DNA from: a virus
DNA: 64,000 bases
Strand: one strand, 5' to 3'
IMG/VR virus record: IMGVR_UViG_3300029286_000018
Span: 30,350-94,349 of that record
A program made the position numbers and the translations under genes. Numbering within the stretch: the first letter of the stretch is position 1; each line of letters begins with the position of its first letter. Of this stretch, positions 7,301 to 15,164 are shown in pieces. The notes under the pieces were generated by a model. The model was not told the origin of the DNA and made no database searches. It worked only from the letters and a program-made list of their open reading frames with translations.

Positions 7301-10192
7301 AATAAGCGTGCTTCCTTGATTAAGGAACTTAATCAACTAGAGAAGCGTGCTCAGCTTGCTGGTGGACAGATGCCAGCTAATTTAAATCCTGCTGGCATGG
7401 GAATGGGCATGCAGCTTCCAGGTGGAGCAGCTCCCGCTGGTGGTCCAGGCATTGAAGCTCTCACTGGTGAACTACCAATGGATGCTGGCGGTGCTGGTGC
7501 TGATCCTCTTGCTGGAGGAGATATGGGCATGGAAGACGCTGAATCTAAGCCAAAGCCACCAGGTGCAGTTTGCATTGTTTGCGGAGGAAATGACGTTGAT
7601 GTCCAGAGTGGCAAATCGAAGTGCAACGGCCCAGGCTGCGGCATGAACTACACCATCAAGATTGTCCCAGATGCATCCTTGCTTGACAAGATTACAGACG
7701 GAGATGTTGATCAAGAAGATGTTACAGCTGGTCCAGAATCCCCAGAGAAGGGCCTTGGCGGCTATGGTCCAATGGGCGCTCTTGACGCTGGCGCTGCAGG
7801 AATGCCAGCTCCAGCAGGAATGCCAGCAGGCGGAATGGCAGTTGCTGCATCTGCCAAGATCAGTGCTGATACCATGAAGAAGTTTGCATCTCGCCATGCT
7901 TTTGGATCAATCAGTCCAATCACTGGCGCAAGTAACACTATTCGTCTTGACCAGGAACACTGGCAGTGCCTAGATAGTGGTCAGATCTACCGTGTTCGTT
8001 TGGCTGCAAAGCAAAATGATTCAAAGCACGTTTATGCTCAATGGGAATGGGTTCCATTAGTAAAGAAGGCTTCTTGCGCTCCATGTCAGCGTCGTAAGAA
8101 CGCGATTGTCAGCGCTCTTTCTTCAGTTGGAATTTCTGAGAGCAAGTTTGACGGTATGTCTATGACTGACAAGGCAAATGCTTTGAATTCAATTAATGAG
8201 CGTGGATTGCTCGGCACAGTCAAGGAGGCTTCCTCCGATGGTGTGCGCAGCTTCTTTAAGCAGGCATTCACTGTTCACGGTGAATTCCCAATGGAAATGT
8301 GCATACACAAGCTTGCCAATCGCTATGGAGATAACGCTCTTGCTTTGAGCGGTCCATGCGAAGGTAAGAATCTTGCTGAGTGCGTATGCAGTTCTTTGTC
8401 CGATGAGAAGGTTTACACTACCGACTTGGCTCGCAAAGTAGCTTCTGCATGGTCTGAGCGTGATGGAATGTATGAATGCGTCGAAGACTTCGTGCGCGAT
8501 GGCCTTTCATTGAATAAGTCTGCTCAGGCATGTGAAGATCTGAAGACCAAATACATCAGTGCAGAGGAAATGTTTGCAGAAACTATTTCTAATGATGCAG
8601 TTGTTAAGGCTGCTCAGCTTGAAAATGAGGAGCCTATCGAAGAAGAAGATCCATTTGACTCATCAGATGAAATGTCTGATTCTTCTGAGGACGCTGATGT
8701 CGATTTTGAAGACATGTCAGACGATTCTGAAGGTATGGAAGATGACGATTCTGAAATGGACGGCGACGATGATTCGGGTATGCCATCTGGATACCACGAT
8801 GAATCTGAAGGTGGAGATGAAGACGAAAGCGAAGGCGATGAAGATTTTGAAGTTGAGATCAGCCTAGACAGTGGTTCTGCTGATGAAATTGAACACGGTC
8901 TTTCTCAGGTCCCTGAAGAAGAGGGTGGAGAAGAGATGGATTTGGATATGGAGATGTCAGAAGAAGAGATGGACGGCGAGTCCGATCATTCAGACGAGTC
9001 TGGTCATTCAGGTCATTCAGCTCATGAGGAGGGCAGCATGGAAGAATCAGGTATGGTTAGCGAGGCAGACCTTTATAAGGAGTCTCCAAAGCAGGCAAAT
9101 GAACTTGAAAAGTTTGAAAAAGAAGCTCATTCATTGCGTCGTGGTCGCATAGTCGGCGTCAACAAGCTAAACATTGATGTTGACAGCATCCGTGCAGCCC
9201 TCAATAAGAAGGCTGGCAAGGTTGAGCAGACCAGTGCCCAAGATACCGTGAAGGGTATTGCTAACGGCAAGCCTCACTCAGAGAGCACTCAGGAAGGTTT
9301 CGATGCAGAGACTCCAGACGTTCCGACACAGAACGGAAAAGTCCTGAGTAATGAGCATGGCGATGGATTTGATGCTGATATGCCAGAGATCCCATCCGGT
9401 AAGGGTAAGTTCCCAAATGAGACCAATGAAGGCGAAATGCAGGACACTGTAAGTGGTGGAACAGCTGGTCAGGGTTCAAACCATACTGGTAAATACCGCA
9501 AGGCTTCCAATATGTTTGACCAGGCACTTGCCAAACTCGCCAAGGACATGAACCTTGAAATCGGAGCAGCTCAAAATGATCCAGACATCGCACCAATTGC
9601 TGATGGTAAGGCTCATCCAGATGCTGCAACTGAGGAAGGCTTCAGCGCAGATTCGCCAGACGTTCCAGACAATGGTGGAAAGCCACTGAGCTCTGAGCAC
9701 GGCGAAGGATTCAAGGTTGATGGTCCATCAATCCCAGCTGGTGACGGCAAGATGGGGCATGAATCCAATGAAGGTGAAAAACAAAATGGAATCACTGGTG
9801 GTGGGCTCGGTCAGGGCAATCACACCCAGTATAAGTCTAAGAAGGCCAATAGTGCCAATAAAGAGGTTGCATTAAAGCTTGCAGCAAAAATGGTTGAAGG
9901 AGGCTTAATTAAGGCCGACCAGATGCCAGGCAAGATTTCGGAGTTGCAGAGATACGAGGTATCTCAGCTCCGTGACCTCGAGAAGGCGATGTTTAATCGC
10001 CCGAGTGCTATGAAGGGCCTGAAGATTGCGTCGAGTGGGGTAGAGCAGCCACTCGTCATCAGCGAAGCAAGCAGTCACAAAAATGCTTCGGTTGATCTAA
10101 AAGGTAAAATTGCTTCTCTGTTCCGCTTGCAACAGCAGGTCGAAGCGGCAGATGAGAGCGAGGCTGCTAAGTTACGTAGTGCGTTTAAATGA
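4391..10192 (+). CDS. Prohead protease-scaffold-like polyprotein, 1933 aa
   Basis: Residues about 60-165 resemble the S78/assemblin-fold prohead protease: a strand ending in FVNHQ (candidate catalytic His104), a conserved GxV segment, then VTGSSMG (candidate Ser155). Cysteine pairs follow (C165/C168, C179, C196, C209/C212), suggesting an inserted zinc domain. From about 562 the protein is long, helical and scaffold-like. It contains another C4 cluster (C1061, C1064, C1078, C1083), a CAPC pair at 1229-1232, a very acidic Asp/Glu/Ser stretch (about 1412-1550) and GK...EGF-type repeats (about 1619-1815). More than 30 K-x-A tripeptides are scattered through it. Ordinary prohead proteases have about 200-600 residues, so this is extremely long; a protease-scaffold fusion, perhaps self-processed, is my inference. 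It lies directly before the decoration and capsid genes, as expected. Confidence 0.8.
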   Translation: MDKFTITTERQIEPLNIPQHWDEINISPITKYASNDKVFEERVKGMDLGGFNIVKEVKEHPEHLFVKVFAIKKDEVNDNGDYFSEKELKKAAKTFIGVPVFVNHQNDDIEKARGKVVHAWWDDERGGIYTINMVDKVAYPRLARGIEAGYVTGSSMGCSVKYSACSVCHTRAANAKEYCSHIKERKKKNFTGEHECLYHKSANSGDEPCPVCGSEKGKKKLNKYASQQIFEHNYDVKFIEDSFVVNPACHDCLVSDIINPSALFKKVADIRETISKLGFVVESDSSFGIECSTGQCGLHKAAGKQELNELNDAMNQLERVARSMMAQKNKVSLEYVSDIIKVTADIQKISDELVEMGYAVLPSPTSEQVAYGTNVQASPVVGPSSAVQTPISAMPKPSSGAQPSAQPSLAMPPQQAAPMMKTVPGTVSPQVQDLGDDIGRVTRPNFVPVRADSAKDFIKISNSIMNRLSEIAGVLNINGEFMSENSGYKYTQGDDTIVISSDVDGEIHVAHLNQDRLLKWASIDSFDNETQSLITHNPQQAARKILSSYMNNNNSEESIISMENNNKIAQSQTNDVHEVTTESQLNSVKGLGRRQGEAPTGTTESKEQLGSGKVYFKDVNSESPTAHRGTYDSIVESTLNSKTGGYMARWGSFPEVITEAQWDDLSREVKANIPSDWTSVAKEGQLDALRSTFSWSEPTATTESQLSGKMKKKASAKDLIKVAQSAVADAMAFYGVGIEDIQKSVQFVNSDSSRKFKSKVMVALNAAPWAVNARKAYNSRLASFSKVASEVYGLEPVDAVLAAIGDSLDNNGAEDVLAAVTFVAGNKLAMQQAEDLAVERFESTVSGNSNEEDMFRQAFSELSLPEDGLIKVCMSAQDDLGMDVSGDKSFIDAVHKFAQNMVSENLGKQVEVVPVAVDVDEENGLVEATCKLASKLTDQEKQAFSKWASSAEEATKQAEVIEEVEETKFENKRASLIKELNQLEKRAQLAGGQMPANLNPAGMGMGMQLPGGAAPAGGPGIEALTGELPMDAGGAGADPLAGGDMGMEDAESKPKPPGAVCIVCGGNDVDVQSGKSKCNGPGCGMNYTIKIVPDASLLDKITDGDVDQEDVTAGPESPEKGLGGYGPMGALDAGAAGMPAPAGMPAGGMAVAASAKISADTMKKFASRHAFGSISPITGASNTIRLDQEHWQCLDSGQIYRVRLAAKQNDSKHVYAQWEWVPLVKKASCAPCQRRKNAIVSALSSVGISESKFDGMSMTDKANALNSINERGLLGTVKEASSDGVRSFFKQAFTVHGEFPMEMCIHKLANRYGDNALALSGPCEGKNLAECVCSSLSDEKVYTTDLARKVASAWSERDGMYECVEDFVRDGLSLNKSAQACEDLKTKYISAEEMFAETISNDAVVKAAQLENEEPIEEEDPFDSSDEMSDSSEDADVDFEDMSDDSEGMEDDDSEMDGDDDSGMPSGYHDESEGGDEDESEGDEDFEVEISLDSGSADEIEHGLSQVPEEEGGEEMDLDMEMSEEEMDGESDHSDESGHSGHSAHEEGSMEESGMVSEADLYKESPKQANELEKFEKEAHSLRRGRIVGVNKLNIDVDSIRAALNKKAGKVEQTSAQDTVKGIANGKPHSESTQEGFDAETPDVPTQNGKVLSNEHGDGFDADMPEIPSGKGKFPNETNEGEMQDTVSGGTAGQGSNHTGKYRKASNMFDQALAKLAKDMNLEIGAAQNDPDIAPIADGKAHPDAATEEGFSADSPDVPDNGGKPLSSEHGEGFKVDGPSIPAGDGKMGHESNEGEKQNGITGGGLGQGNHTQYKSKKANSANKEVALKLAAKMVEGGLIKADQMPGKISELQRYEVSQLRDLEKAMFNRPSAMKGLKIASSGVEQPLVISEASSHKNASVDLKGKIASLFRLQQQVEAADESEAAKLRSAFK
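6055..6076 (+). promoter_or_regulatory. Candidate internal ribosome binding site and start for a nested scaffold protein
   Basis: AGAGGAG (6055-6061) lies 12 nt before an in-frame ATG (6074, residue Met562; protein starts MENNNKIAQ). Around this point the codon choice changes from AT-ending to C/G-rich, expression-optimised codons similar to the capsid gene. This is the layout of lambda C/Nu3, where scaffold is a nested in-frame product of the protease gene. The spacing is longer than ideal. Confidence 0.45.
9245..9835 (+). repeat. Tandem protein repeat region near the C-terminus of the polyprotein
   Basis: Two diverged blocks of about 260 nt (about 9245-9500 and 9572-9835) encode the same pattern. 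Each has two units like GK...E.GF.A..P.IP, then a GK...NEGE..... GG unit and a closing GQG-NHT segment. That gives about six units of roughly 22 residues. Translation shows the repetition; the DNA has diverged, so this is an old duplication. Confidence 0.7.
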
Positions 10193-10226
10193 CTTGCAAA
10201 TTAATTCTTAAAAGGAGAATATAAAA

Positions 10227-10802
10227 ATGGCTTTAATAGTATCATATCACACAATAGCAACCCAGCTTCCAACAACTTCCACAACCATTGTTGAGGGCAT
10301 GGGCGTTAAGTTCTCTGCTGTATCCGGTGCAGAGTCAAAGGTGGCCCTTGCTGATGCAACTACCTTCACTTTTGGTATCGCTGGCGATAGTTCAGTTTCA
10401 ACTGGTCCAAACAAGCCCTACGGTGCTTCAGTTGTAGTGAACGGCGCTGGCGGAACTCGTGGAACTAGTAACCGTGTTTCTGACTTTTTCAATGAAACAG
10501 TTGGCTCAGGTAAGATCACAGTTTATACTGGTATTGGAGAATTTTACACTGACCAATATAACACTAGTGGTTCATATACACCAGGCGCTAAGTTGTTTAC
10601 CAACAGTGTTGGTAAGTTGACCAATACTGATGGTGGCGGTAACTCAATTGGTTTCACCATGGACGGCCCACGCGCTTATCCAAGCGGTGTTCCTGGCGTT
10701 GATGACGGTGGCGTTACTGGCGCAAACACGACTATTAACGGTAGCTTGTCTTTAGGTAGCTACCTTCGTTTCTACATGAACATTTCTGGTATAGATTTAT
10801 GA
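10227..10802 (+). CDS. Probable capsid decoration/stabilisation protein, 191 aa
   Basis: The ATG is preceded by a strong AAAAGGAGA site at 7-8 nt, consistent with high expression. The product is rich in Gly, Ser, Thr and Val with no cysteines, and looks all-beta (VSYHTIATQLP start, then GIAGDSS and later VYTGIGEFY). In many phages a head-decoration protein lies between protease/scaffold and major capsid, as here. The Thr/Gly-rich composition fits that role, but there is no specific motif, so the assignment rests on position, size and expression signals. A minor head or tail protein is the alternative. Confidence 0.6.
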   Translation: MALIVSYHTIATQLPTTSTTIVEGMGVKFSAVSGAESKVALADATTFTFGIAGDSSVSTGPNKPYGASVVVNGAGGTRGTSNRVSDFFNETVGSGKITVYTGIGEFYTDQYNTSGSYTPGAKLFTNSVGKLTNTDGGGNSIGFTMDGPRAYPSGVPGVDDGGVTGANTTINGSLSLGSYLRFYMNISGIDL

Positions 10803-10810
10803 TCGTAACT

Positions 10811-10842
10811 ATATATTGGTATTCTCGTTGAGATCAATATAT
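10811..10842 (+). promoter_or_regulatory. AT-rich hairpin upstream of the capsid gene
   Basis: ATATATTG (10811-10818) and CAATATAT (10835-10842) form an inverted repeat that extends inward by a G-U and a T-A pair, with a 12-nt loop. It sits in the 71-nt gap before the capsid gene's AAAGGA site. It could be a processing or stability element for the abundant capsid mRNA. A TATAAT-like sequence follows at 10842, but I saw no matching -35 box. Confidence 0.35.
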
Positions 10843-10873
10843 ATAATATAAAATTTTGAAAGGATTTACAAAC

Positions 10874-11746
10874 ATGTCACTAAATAAAGATGGTTTGACC
10901 TATGATGAGAAAGAGGCAGTAATTGCCCAAGCTCTCGCTACAGAAGAGGGCCGTACTGCTCTCGCACAGGCAATGGTGGAGCCAATCCGCCGTTCTTTGG
11001 AGTATCAAGCTGTTGGTCGTAAGTTGCTCATGGTTGACGAGCTCCCACAAGGTGCTCTTCCTCGCTATGAGCGCGACGTAGCTTCTACCGCCACTGTCAT
11101 TGCTCGTCAGGGTGCAGTCCCTGACCAGATTCAGCAGGGCGAAGAAGTCCTTGTTCCAACATTCGAGATTGCTGCTCACCCAACAATCCGTTTGTCTGAA
11201 ATCAAGGCTCGTCGTTTCTACATTGTTGACCGCGCCCAGATCAAGGCAAAGGAAGCCATTCAGAAGGAAGAAGATCGCAATATCTTCAACGCTCTGATTG
11301 CTGCTGCCGATACCCGTAATGATCAGGTCGTTGGCAACAGTGGTGATCTTACTACTGATTCACTTAACGTTGCATACCGTTTGATTGAGACCCACGATCT
11401 TGTCGCAAGCAAGGTTGTTGCTCACCCACTTCAGTATGCTCGCTTCCGCGTTTTCGGCAAGACTTTCTACGATGAGGCTACAACTCGTGAAATCCTCACC
11501 ACTGGTCTCTATGGTCACCTCTGGACCGCTGACATTCACGTCAGCTCCCAGCTTGACCCTCAGACCATATTGGTGTGCGCTTCTCCCGACACCGTTGGAG
11601 CCTTCCCAATCCGCCAGGACATCACTGTCCTCCCAGCGGACGATCCGAAGAAGCTTCGCCTCGGTTGGGTAATTTATGAAGAGATCGGCATCGTTGTAAT
11701 GAACGATTACGCTCTCTCGAAGATTGAAGTTTACCGCACAAGCTAA
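10874..11746 (+). CDS. Major capsid protein, HK97-fold type, 290 aa
   Basis: I chose the ATG at 10874 because AAAGGA lies nine bases upstream; an earlier TTG at 10856 would place that site inside the gene. The sequence has typical HK97-fold capsid features: a helical N-arm (EAVIAQALAT), RYERDV, a long spine helix with DRAQIKAKEAIQKEEDR, an A-domain helix region, then a hydrophobic strand with VASKVVAHP and a beta-strand C-terminus (WVIYEEIGIVVMND). Codons are clearly optimised (many C-ending, high GC) relative to neighbours, as expected for the most abundant virion protein. A strong terminator follows. At 290 aa it is compact. Confidence 0.85.
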   Translation: MSLNKDGLTYDEKEAVIAQALATEEGRTALAQAMVEPIRRSLEYQAVGRKLLMVDELPQGALPRYERDVASTATVIARQGAVPDQIQQGEEVLVPTFEIAAHPTIRLSEIKARRFYIVDRAQIKAKEAIQKEEDRNIFNALIAAADTRNDQVVGNSGDLTTDSLNVAYRLIETHDLVASKVVAHPLQYARFRVFGKTFYDEATTREILTTGLYGHLWTADIHVSSQLDPQTILVCASPDTVGAFPIRQDITVLPADDPKKLRLGWVIYEEIGIVVMNDYALSKIEVYRTS

Positions 11747-11778
11747 TAGCTGGGTAAATATAGGTTTTTTGAATTGCG

Positions 11779-11813
11779 ACCCGCTCTCCGAAAGGAGGGC
11801 GGGTTGTTTTTTT
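11779..11813 (+). terminator. Strong rho-independent terminator after the capsid gene
   Basis: An 11-bp GC-rich stem (11779-11789 with 11794-11804, one T-G pair) closes a GAAA tetraloop and is followed by TTGTTTTTTT. It ends the head transcription unit about 33 nt after the capsid stop. Confidence 0.92.
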
Positions 11814-11867
11814 GTTGTAAATAATTCTCATAGATAATATGACGACATATTCGTATATGAGGTTTTT

Positions 11868-13517
11868 ATGAGTGAACGCAAGATATTTAACTTTGAATCA
11901 AAAATATTAGATAATGAAACTCTTAGTAAATTTGGATATTATCCAGAATCTATTGGAAGATCATCTGCAAAGTTTGTAGTTGCTATATGTAGATTTTGTG
12001 GATATCAAATGGATATAAGGAAGGGCTTTTATAATAAATCTGGATCGGCTTGTCATAAAGATTGTAAGCTAAAAGAAATGAGTCTTTCTGGGTCCCCATT
12101 TTGTCTTGATAAAACAAGGGAAAAAGCAAAGGTCACAAACTTAAAAAAATGGGGTAATGAATGTCCTCAAAAAACAGAAGTGATTCGCAATAAGATAAGT
12201 GTGTCAAAAAAAGATGCAGAGTATCAAGCAAATTTTAAAGAAACCATGAGATCAAGGCACGGTGTTGATAATCCTGCTAAGATGTCCGATCATGCAGAAA
12301 AAGTTAAGAATACTTCATTAATTAAGTATCAAAAAGAACATTTTAATTTAAATGAATCAGTTCAAGCAAAAAGACAAAACACAAACATTGAAAAGTATGG
12401 ATGTGCTTTTCCTACGCAGAATGACTCTGTAAAACAAAAGATAAAAGATTCTTGGAAACAAGTTGTTTCACAAGACGATGAGAAATATTTTATGTTTAAT
12501 TTTGTTTCTAACTCTAAAGAGCTATGGAACGACATTGAGGCAGGTATGTCTTTATCTGACATATCTCAGCATTATCAAATTGATCGTATTGCCTTAAATA
12601 AAGTTCTTTTAAGTCAGCAATTTAAAAATAAATACCAAAAGATTTATTCGTATCCAAAACATCAAAAACAAAAAGAAATATATGATTACTTAAAATCGAT
12701 TGGTCTATCAGATATTGTTATGGATGATAAAGGTGTAATTGGTTTAGAACTAGATATTTATTCTCCGTCAAAAAAGATGGCAATAGAATTTAACGGTTCA
12801 TATTGGCACTCAGAAGCAATCTTAGATCCTGATATTGCTAGAAAAAAACATATCAATAAGACAAAGATGTGTGGAAAAATTGGTGTTAGGCTAATTCATA
12901 TTTTTGAAAAACAATGGGAAGAAAGAAAGGCTCAATACGAATCCTTTTTGACATCAGCGTTTGGATTGAATCTGGTTAATCTACATGGAAGATCTTGTTC
13001 TATTGATTTTAGTCCTGAGTACTCATTTATGGAAAATTATCACATACAGGGCAAGCCTAGAGGCGTTGAATTTTGGGTAAACTTAAAGTATGATGGAGAA
13101 ACGGTTGGGTCAATGTCTTTATCATCTCATCATAGACAGAATGGATCTGTAAATGAGGCTGTTTTAAGTAGAATGGCATTTAAGGCAGGGGTTACTATTC
13201 GCGGCGGAGCCTCTAGGATGCTTTCCTATGCAATAAAGTTGGCAAAAGCAAACGGATTTGATAGTATTATTACTTGGTCAGATGAAATGATTACAAGTGG
13301 GAATGTATATCAAAAAATGGGATTTATATCAGATAAAACTTATGGTCCAGATTATTTTTATTGGGATTTAAATAATAATCAGTATCGTTCAAAACAGTCT
13401 CAGAAAAAATCTGCAACTGGATGCCCTAAGGATAAGACAGAACGAGACTGGTGTTATGAAAATAATTTATATAGAATGTGGGACTGTGGTAAAAGACGTT
13501 GGAGGATAAAGGTTTAA
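11868..13517 (+). CDS. Free-standing Hef/Vsr-type homing endonuclease, 549 aa
   Basis: N-terminal cysteines (C41, C44, C62, C66) suggest a small zinc motif. Residues about 90-200 hold repeated segments of the type N...KYG...P.Q, as in phage homing nucleases with modular DNA-binding repeats. The likely catalytic centre is about residues 295-316: LELDIYS, then MAIEFNGSYWHSE, a Vsr-like PD-(D/E)XK motif. The C-terminus has a GNAT-like part and ends YRMWDCGKRRW, a tail seen in such phage enzymes. It begins after the capsid terminator, with GAGG upstream of the ATG. These selfish genes often sit beside conserved phage genes. It has an AT-rich codon profile, unlike the capsid gene, consistent with acquisition. 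Family confident; target unknown. Confidence 0.85.
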   Translation: MSERKIFNFESKILDNETLSKFGYYPESIGRSSAKFVVAICRFCGYQMDIRKGFYNKSGSACHKDCKLKEMSLSGSPFCLDKTREKAKVTNLKKWGNECPQKTEVIRNKISVSKKDAEYQANFKETMRSRHGVDNPAKMSDHAEKVKNTSLIKYQKEHFNLNESVQAKRQNTNIEKYGCAFPTQNDSVKQKIKDSWKQVVSQDDEKYFMFNFVSNSKELWNDIEAGMSLSDISQHYQIDRIALNKVLLSQQFKNKYQKIYSYPKHQKQKEIYDYLKSIGLSDIVMDDKGVIGLELDIYSPSKKMAIEFNGSYWHSEAILDPDIARKKHINKTKMCGKIGVRLIHIFEKQWEERKAQYESFLTSAFGLNLVNLHGRSCSIDFSPEYSFMENYHIQGKPRGVEFWVNLKYDGETVGSMSLSSHHRQNGSVNEAVLSRMAFKAGVTIRGGASRMLSYAIKLAKANGFDSIITWSDEMITSGNVYQKMGFISDKTYGPDYFYWDLNNNQYRSKQSQKKSATGCPKDKTERDWCYENNLYRMWDCGKRRWRIKV

Positions 13518-13566
13518 TGTTTGTCAAGGAATGTTTTTCATAAATAAATGAGTAATATTTTATATC

Positions 13567-15132
13567 ATGAATTGGTATAAGTTCGCTGCAAAGATATCAT
13601 CATCTATTTCTCCTACTGCAAGTGAAGAAGCAATATTTAAAGTAATTAGAGCTGGCCGAGACGCATACGCTCCAGGTGTGCAGCTTCGAATTGCTGGTGG
13701 TTGGGTACGTGACAGGCTGCTTGGTAGCGTTTCCGATGATATTGATATCGCGGTAAGCGGTGGAGACGGCAATGCTGTAGCTGAAGCAATTAGGCGCTAT
13801 GATGTTGAAAACACTGGTGGTAAGCACACTAAAGATCCTTATGCAGTGAGCTTAGAAAAGACTCAAGCTGGTGATAAGAAAAGCAGCGCAGGTCTTCGAG
13901 TGGGTGCTATTGATATAAATGGCGTCAAAATAGAATTTGTACCAATGCGTACTGAAGTTTATAGTCAAGGAAGTAGAATTCCAGGGATAACAGCCACTGA
14001 TGACCCCAAAGAAGACGTGAAGCGTAGAGATTTGACGATTAACGCAATTTATTACAATATTGATACAGGCAAGGTTGAGGATTATGCTGGTGGCGTGAGC
14101 GACTTGGAAAAAGGTGTTCTTCGAACTCCTGTCAACCCCGTTGAAACACTGAAGGAAGATCCCTTGCGTGCACTTCGAGCATTGCGTTTTCTTTCTCAAA
14201 TGCATGGTTTTGAATTGGATGAATCTTTAGTTGAAGCACTAAAGCACCCAGAGGTTCATAAGGCATATCTTGAAAAAGTTGCCCCTGAGCGAGCCAGAAA
14301 AGAAATAGAAAAACTTGCACTTGGAAATAGGCCAGCCGAAGCTATTAGACATTTCTTTTCCAGCGGTCTATACTTACCTGTTTTTCATCATGATAAACTT
14401 TATGGATTTAAGCCAATACATATGGACCAGAATAATCCAAAGCATCAATACAATCTTCTTGAGCACACTGTTCACGTAGTAAAGAATTTGAACGATATGT
14501 TATTGGAGTCTGGTGTTTCCAAGAATGAAAGATTGGTTGCTGTGCTTTCTGCTATATTTCATGATTTTGGCAAAATGGATCCAGATTTAGTTCGTCCAAG
14601 CAAGTCAATGCCAGGTGCTTCTTCATATCCTGGTCATGAGAATGTATCTGCTGAATTAGCTGTTGATATATTAAAGCGTCTTGGTTTTGGATCTGAAAGA
14701 GATCTTGTAGCCAAAGTTGTTAAGGAGCATATGCGCCCTCATGGTGAAATGCATAGTCCAAAATCAATTGGCAAATTTTTACGTGATTTTGATGATCTTC
14801 CATCTGGTGACGATACAAAACCTCGTCTTTGGTGGCTAACTTTTATGCATGCTATTGCAGATTCTATGAGTAAGGGTGGCATGGACTATCATGAAGACGT
14901 GAAGGGCAAGCACGATCAAATTAAGACAATTGAGCAGTTCATAGAAGAGCGTTCCAAGATTGGTTCAAAACCATTGTTAAATGGTAAGGAAATTATGGAC
15001 ATTTTCCCAGACAAAAATCCTAAGACAGGCTTTATAGCAGATATGCAAAAAGCACTACTTGATGCTCAAGATTCTGGGCAAGTAAAAGATAAAGATGCTG
15101 CAAAACGGTTGCTTCAATCTTTATTCTCTTAA
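13567..15132 (+). CDS. cca: CCA-adding tRNA nucleotidyltransferase with HD domain, 521 aa
   Basis: This enzyme adds or repairs the 3'-CCA end of tRNAs. Visible motifs are GGWVRD (about 44-49), a DDID metal site (about 57-60), RRDLTINAIYYN (about 151), DPLRALRALRF, and ERARKEIEKL, in the usual class II order. An HD phosphohydrolase domain follows, with HTVHVVKN and HDFGKM. The N-terminus MNWYKFAAKI is not part of the usual enzyme and resembles K-x-A N-termini of other proteins here. There is no strong Shine-Dalgarno. No tRNA gene was found in the window, so substrates are encoded elsewhere in the phage genome or by the host. Family highly likely. Confidence 0.92.
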   Translation: MNWYKFAAKISSSISPTASEEAIFKVIRAGRDAYAPGVQLRIAGGWVRDRLLGSVSDDIDIAVSGGDGNAVAEAIRRYDVENTGGKHTKDPYAVSLEKTQAGDKKSSAGLRVGAIDINGVKIEFVPMRTEVYSQGSRIPGITATDDPKEDVKRRDLTINAIYYNIDTGKVEDYAGGVSDLEKGVLRTPVNPVETLKEDPLRALRALRFLSQMHGFELDESLVEALKHPEVHKAYLEKVAPERARKEIEKLALGNRPAEAIRHFFSSGLYLPVFHHDKLYGFKPIHMDQNNPKHQYNLLEHTVHVVKNLNDMLLESGVSKNERLVAVLSAIFHDFGKMDPDLVRPSKSMPGASSYPGHENVSAELAVDILKRLGFGSERDLVAKVVKEHMRPHGEMHSPKSIGKFLRDFDDLPSGDDTKPRLWWLTFMHAIADSMSKGGMDYHEDVKGKHDQIKTIEQFIEERSKIGSKPLLNGKEIMDIFPDKNPKTGFIADMQKALLDAQDSGQVKDKDAAKRLLQSLFS

Positions 15133-15164
15133 GCAAATCTAGACTTAGTTGCATTACAGCTTTA

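Noticed and set aside
7472-7897. Long antisense open frame in the polyprotein gene (141 codons)
   Set aside because: It lies inside a well-supported coding gene, has no Shine-Dalgarno and follows from the codon bias of the sense strand.
10842-10847. TATAAT-like box upstream of the capsid gene as a promoter
   Set aside because: No -35 box at the right distance, and the region is AT-rich, so I kept only the hairpin and Shine-Dalgarno as evidence.
15133-15164. Bidirectional terminator between the convergent genes
   Set aside because: The possible stem is short and bulged and there is no T tract on either strand.
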